The translations under genes were made by a program, and so were the position numbers. DNA of 64,000 nucleotides. It comes from Pseudomonas sp. KBW05. GTDB lineage: Bacteria > Pseudomonadota > Gammaproteobacteria > Pseudomonadales > Pseudomonadaceae. The stretch spans positions 1 to 64,000 of the forward strand of contig NZ_QAJM01000050.1 of the NCBI RefSeq assembly GCF_003852405.1, written 5' to 3'. Below the pieces are notes generated by a model that saw only the letters and a program-made list of their open reading frames with translations, was not told where the DNA came from and made no database searches. Of the stretch, positions 62,149 to 64,000 are shown piece by piece (within the stretch, counting starts at the first letter, position 1; each line of letters opens with the position of its first letter).

Positions 62149-62982
62149 ATGACCCCAGGCTGGATTACCACAACACTGCTGGACAACGACACCCCTGGCG
62201 GCTGGGCCGTCGCCCGCAGCCGCGAGGGCTTTTTGCATGACAGCAATGGCCCGCTGTTCCCTCGGGAATGGCTCAAGCGCCAGGACCTGTCGGTGTTTGC
62301 CGAACACGGCATCGGCCACCTCGACGGTGAGCCGGTGTACTTGCTGGAGCTGAACGCGCCGGCCGAAGTGCCGGGTTGCAGTTGGCAAGGCCTGCGCGCC
62401 TTTATGCTGCAAGGCGATCACACCTTGTACAAAGTGCTGGGCTACGCCGCGCAGATCGGCTCCTGGGCGCGGGAGCACCGCTTTTGTGGCAGTTGCGGCC
62501 AGGCCATGGTCCAGGTGCCACGGGAGCGCGCGATGTTTTGCCAGGCCTGCGACCTGCGCAGCTACCCACGGATCTCGCCGAGCATGATTGTGCTGGTGAC
62601 CCGTGGCGACGAGATCCTTCTGGCGCGTTCGCCGCGCTTCGTGACTGGCGTCTACAGCACGCTGGCGGGGTTTGCCGAGCCGGGTGAGTCGGCCGAAGAC
62701 TGCCTGGTGCGCGAAGTGCGCGAGGAAGTGCAGGTGGAGGTGCAGAATATCCAGTACATGGGCAGCCAGTGCTGGCCGTTTCCCCATTCGATGATGCTCG
62801 GCTTTCATGCCGAATACGCTGGTGGTGACATCGTGCCCCAGGCCGACGAGATCGAAGACGCGCAGTGGTTCAACATCCACAACCTGCCGCCGTTGCCGGC
62901 GTCACGTTCGATTGCGCGCTACCTGATCGACCTCTACCTGGCGCGGCGCCTAGGCCACGCTGAACCAGTGCTGCCAGGCTAG
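62149..62982 (+). CDS. nudC: NAD(+) diphosphatase / NADH pyrophosphatase
   Basis: The 277-residue Nudix enzyme hydrolyses NADH and NAD and, in other species, removes NAD caps from RNA. It has a four-cysteine zinc ribbon (FCGSCGQAM and FCQAC, about 107-130), a Nudix box beginning [23 protein letters not shown] with the catalytic glutamates present, and the NudC-specific downstream motif as SQCWPFPHS (usually SQPWPFPxS). The usual final glycine of the Nudix box is Q. A TTG start at 62140 is possible but ATG 62149 is favoured. The 3' end overlaps the convergent permease gene by 33 nt. Confidence 0.92.
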   Translation: MTPGWITTTLLDNDTPGGWAVARSREGFLHDSNGPLFPREWLKRQDLSVFAEHGIGHLDGEPVYLLELNAPAEVPGCSWQGLRAFMLQGDHTLYKVLGYAAQIGSWAREHRFCGSCGQAMVQVPRERAMFCQACDLRSYPRISPSMIVLVTRGDEILLARSPRFVTGVYSTLAGFAEPGESAEDCLVREVREEVQVEVQNIQYMGSQCWPFPHSMMLGFHAEYAGGDIVPQADEIEDAQWFNIHNLPPLPASRSIARYLIDLYLARRLGHAEPVLPG

Positions 62983-63729
62983 GCGCACCGTCAGGCCCAG
63001 CACCACGGTGATAAACACCGGGCGAATGAACTTGGCGCCGCCGCTGATCGCGCTGCGTGCGCCAAAGAACGCACCGCCCATCACGCAGACGCCCATGGTC
63101 AGGCCGACGATCCAATCCACCGTGCCGTTGAAGATAAACACCGACAGCGCAGCTGCGTTGCTGACGAAGTTCATGCTGCGCGCGACGCCGCTGGCCTTCA
63201 CCAGGTCCACCGGGTACATCAGCATCGTGCTGACGGTCCAGAACGCGCCGGTGCCGGGGCCTGCGACGCCATCGTAGAAGCCCAGGCCGAAGCCCTGGGT
63301 GGATTGCCATTTCTTCTTGATCGGTGCGTCCGCAGCCGGCGGCGCCTTGGGTGTGCCACCGAACAGCAAATACAGGCCGCAACCAAACACGATCACCGGG
63401 AGCATTTTGTTCAGGGTCTCGGCGGGCAGGTAGTGCGCGACCACCGCACCGGTCAGCGCGCCGATAAAGGTGCCGACGATGGCGTGCACCCACTGGCGCG
63501 GGTGAAACAGCTTGCGGCGGTAAAAGGTGAAGCTGGCGGTGGCCGAGCCAAAGGTGGAGCTGAGCTTGTTGGTGCCCAGTACCAGATGCGGCGGCATGCC
63601 GGCGGTGAGCAGGGCGGGCGTGGTGAGCAACCCGCCGCCGCCGGCGATGGCGTCGATAAAACCGGCGACGAAGGCCACGGCGGCGAGAATGGCGAGGGTG
63701 GTGAAGTCAACGCTGAGTTCGAAGGGCAT
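62950..63729 (-). CDS. TauE/SafE (YfcA-type) membrane permease
   Basis: The 259-residue protein has about eight helices and the family patterns [19 protein letters not shown] (about 23-41), [23 protein letters not shown] (about 51-73) and the second-half repeat [15 protein letters not shown]. The family exports or imports sulfite, sulfoacetate and other organosulfur anions; no sulfur genes are near to specify it. It is convergent with nudC (33-nt overlap). Confidence 0.88.
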   Translation of the reverse strand: MPFELSVDFTTLAILAAVAFVAGFIDAIAGGGGLLTTPALLTAGMPPHLVLGTNKLSSTFGSATASFTFYRRKLFHPRQWVHAIVGTFIGALTGAVVAHYLPAETLNKMLPVIVFGCGLYLLFGGTPKAPPAADAPIKKKWQSTQGFGLGFYDGVAGPGTGAFWTVSTMLMYPVDLVKASGVARSMNFVSNAAALSVFIFNGTVDWIVGLTMGVCVMGGAFFGARSAISGGAKFIRPVFITVVLGLTVRLAWQHWFSVA

Positions 63730-63801
63730 GGGCAGGGCTTATTATTGGCAGGGCGCTATGCGGAAGGCCGCCATCTTACTGCCAGAAGTACACAGATCCA
63801 A

Positions 63802-63892
63802 ATGTGGGAGCGGGCTTGCTCGCGAATGCGGTGGGTCAGTCAAAAATTTAGTGACTGACCCACCGCATTCGCGAGCAAGCCCGCTCCCACAT
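63802..63892. repeat. REP inverted pair, subfamily A
   Basis: The longest perfect arms in the window, 41 nt each (63802-63842 and 63852-63892), leave a loop of only 9 nt. It lies between the start of the TauE-family gene and the 3' end of the gene at the right edge. Confidence 0.96.
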
Positions 63893-63904
63893 GTTTAACC
63901 GCGA

Positions 63905-64000
63905 TCAACCGTGACGTTTATCCAGCCATTCCAAAGCCGTACGCCAGATGCAAATCCCAAGGAAATACGCCGACATCACCGACCACAACCCAAACGTCCA
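63905..64000 (-). CDS. C-terminal end of a membrane-like protein (partial)
   Basis: The last 31 codons and a TGA stop (63905-63907) of a minus-strand gene enter from the right. The residues include WSVMSAYFLGICIW, a probable terminal transmembrane helix, followed by a charged tail ending WLDKRHG. The protein cannot be identified from this fragment. Confidence 0.55.
   Translation of the reverse strand, partial: WTFGLWSVMSAYFLGICIWRTALEWLDKRHG

Overview
The window is a 64-kb piece of chromosome from a Pseudomonas of the P. fluorescens group. The evidence is a complete mannitol operon in the P. fluorescens order (mtlR, mtlE-F-G-K-D-Y-Z), a muxABC-opmB efflux operon, several Pseudomonas-type small families (DUF1652, DUF2790, DUF3203, ParD-like), GC-rich coding sequence, and at least nine inverted pairs of two Pseudomonas REP subfamilies. 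I see no rRNA, tRNA, CRISPR array, prophage or transposase gene.

Layout. 0-6 kb: a GNAT acetyltransferase divergent from a RimK-family ATP-grasp ligase; a ParD-like/methionine aminopeptidase pair behind a 30-bp palindrome; and a short threonine ammonia-lyase preceded by a textbook transcription attenuator with an Ile/Thr-containing leader peptide. 6-15.5 kb: the mannitol operon on the minus strand, with REP pairs inside two of its junctions. 15.5-17.6 kb: a glycosyltransferase and tpx. 17.7-26.7 kb: the tripartite RND pump operon, whose genes overlap by ATGA. 27-33.5 kb: a MHYT-GGDEF-EAL protein, an SDR, a MocR-type regulator, ccoG and a DUF3203 protein. 33.6-42.2 kb: MgtC-like protein, a proline-rich microprotein and the GlgE alpha-glucan cluster (glgE, a treS-maltokinase fusion, glgB). 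42.3-46.6 kb: one 1391-residue protein of lower GC content that looks like a large secreted toxin or effector.

46.7-64 kb: a diguanylate cyclase convergent with a hybrid histidine kinase, a CAP-domain secreted protein, an L-2-hydroxyglutarate oxidase operon with an MHS transporter and a FadR-type regulator sharing an operator motif, an MFS/LysR divergent pair, a TetR/quinone reductase divergent pair, a stand-alone aroA with a TTG start, a YecA-family protein, a dienoyl-CoA isomerase-like crotonase with nudC, and a TauE/SafE permease. The C-terminal end of one more gene enters from the right edge.

The clearest functional units are sugar-alcohol import and phosphorylation (mtl), multidrug export (mux), conversion of trehalose to branched alpha-glucan (glgE-treS/mak-glgB) and 2-hydroxyglutarate oxidation. 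The most novel-looking items are the toxin-like protein, which carries a cysteine-bracketed basic cleavage-like loop and a C-terminal Cys-His-Asp triad, and the regulatory DNA around 3.35-3.6 kb.
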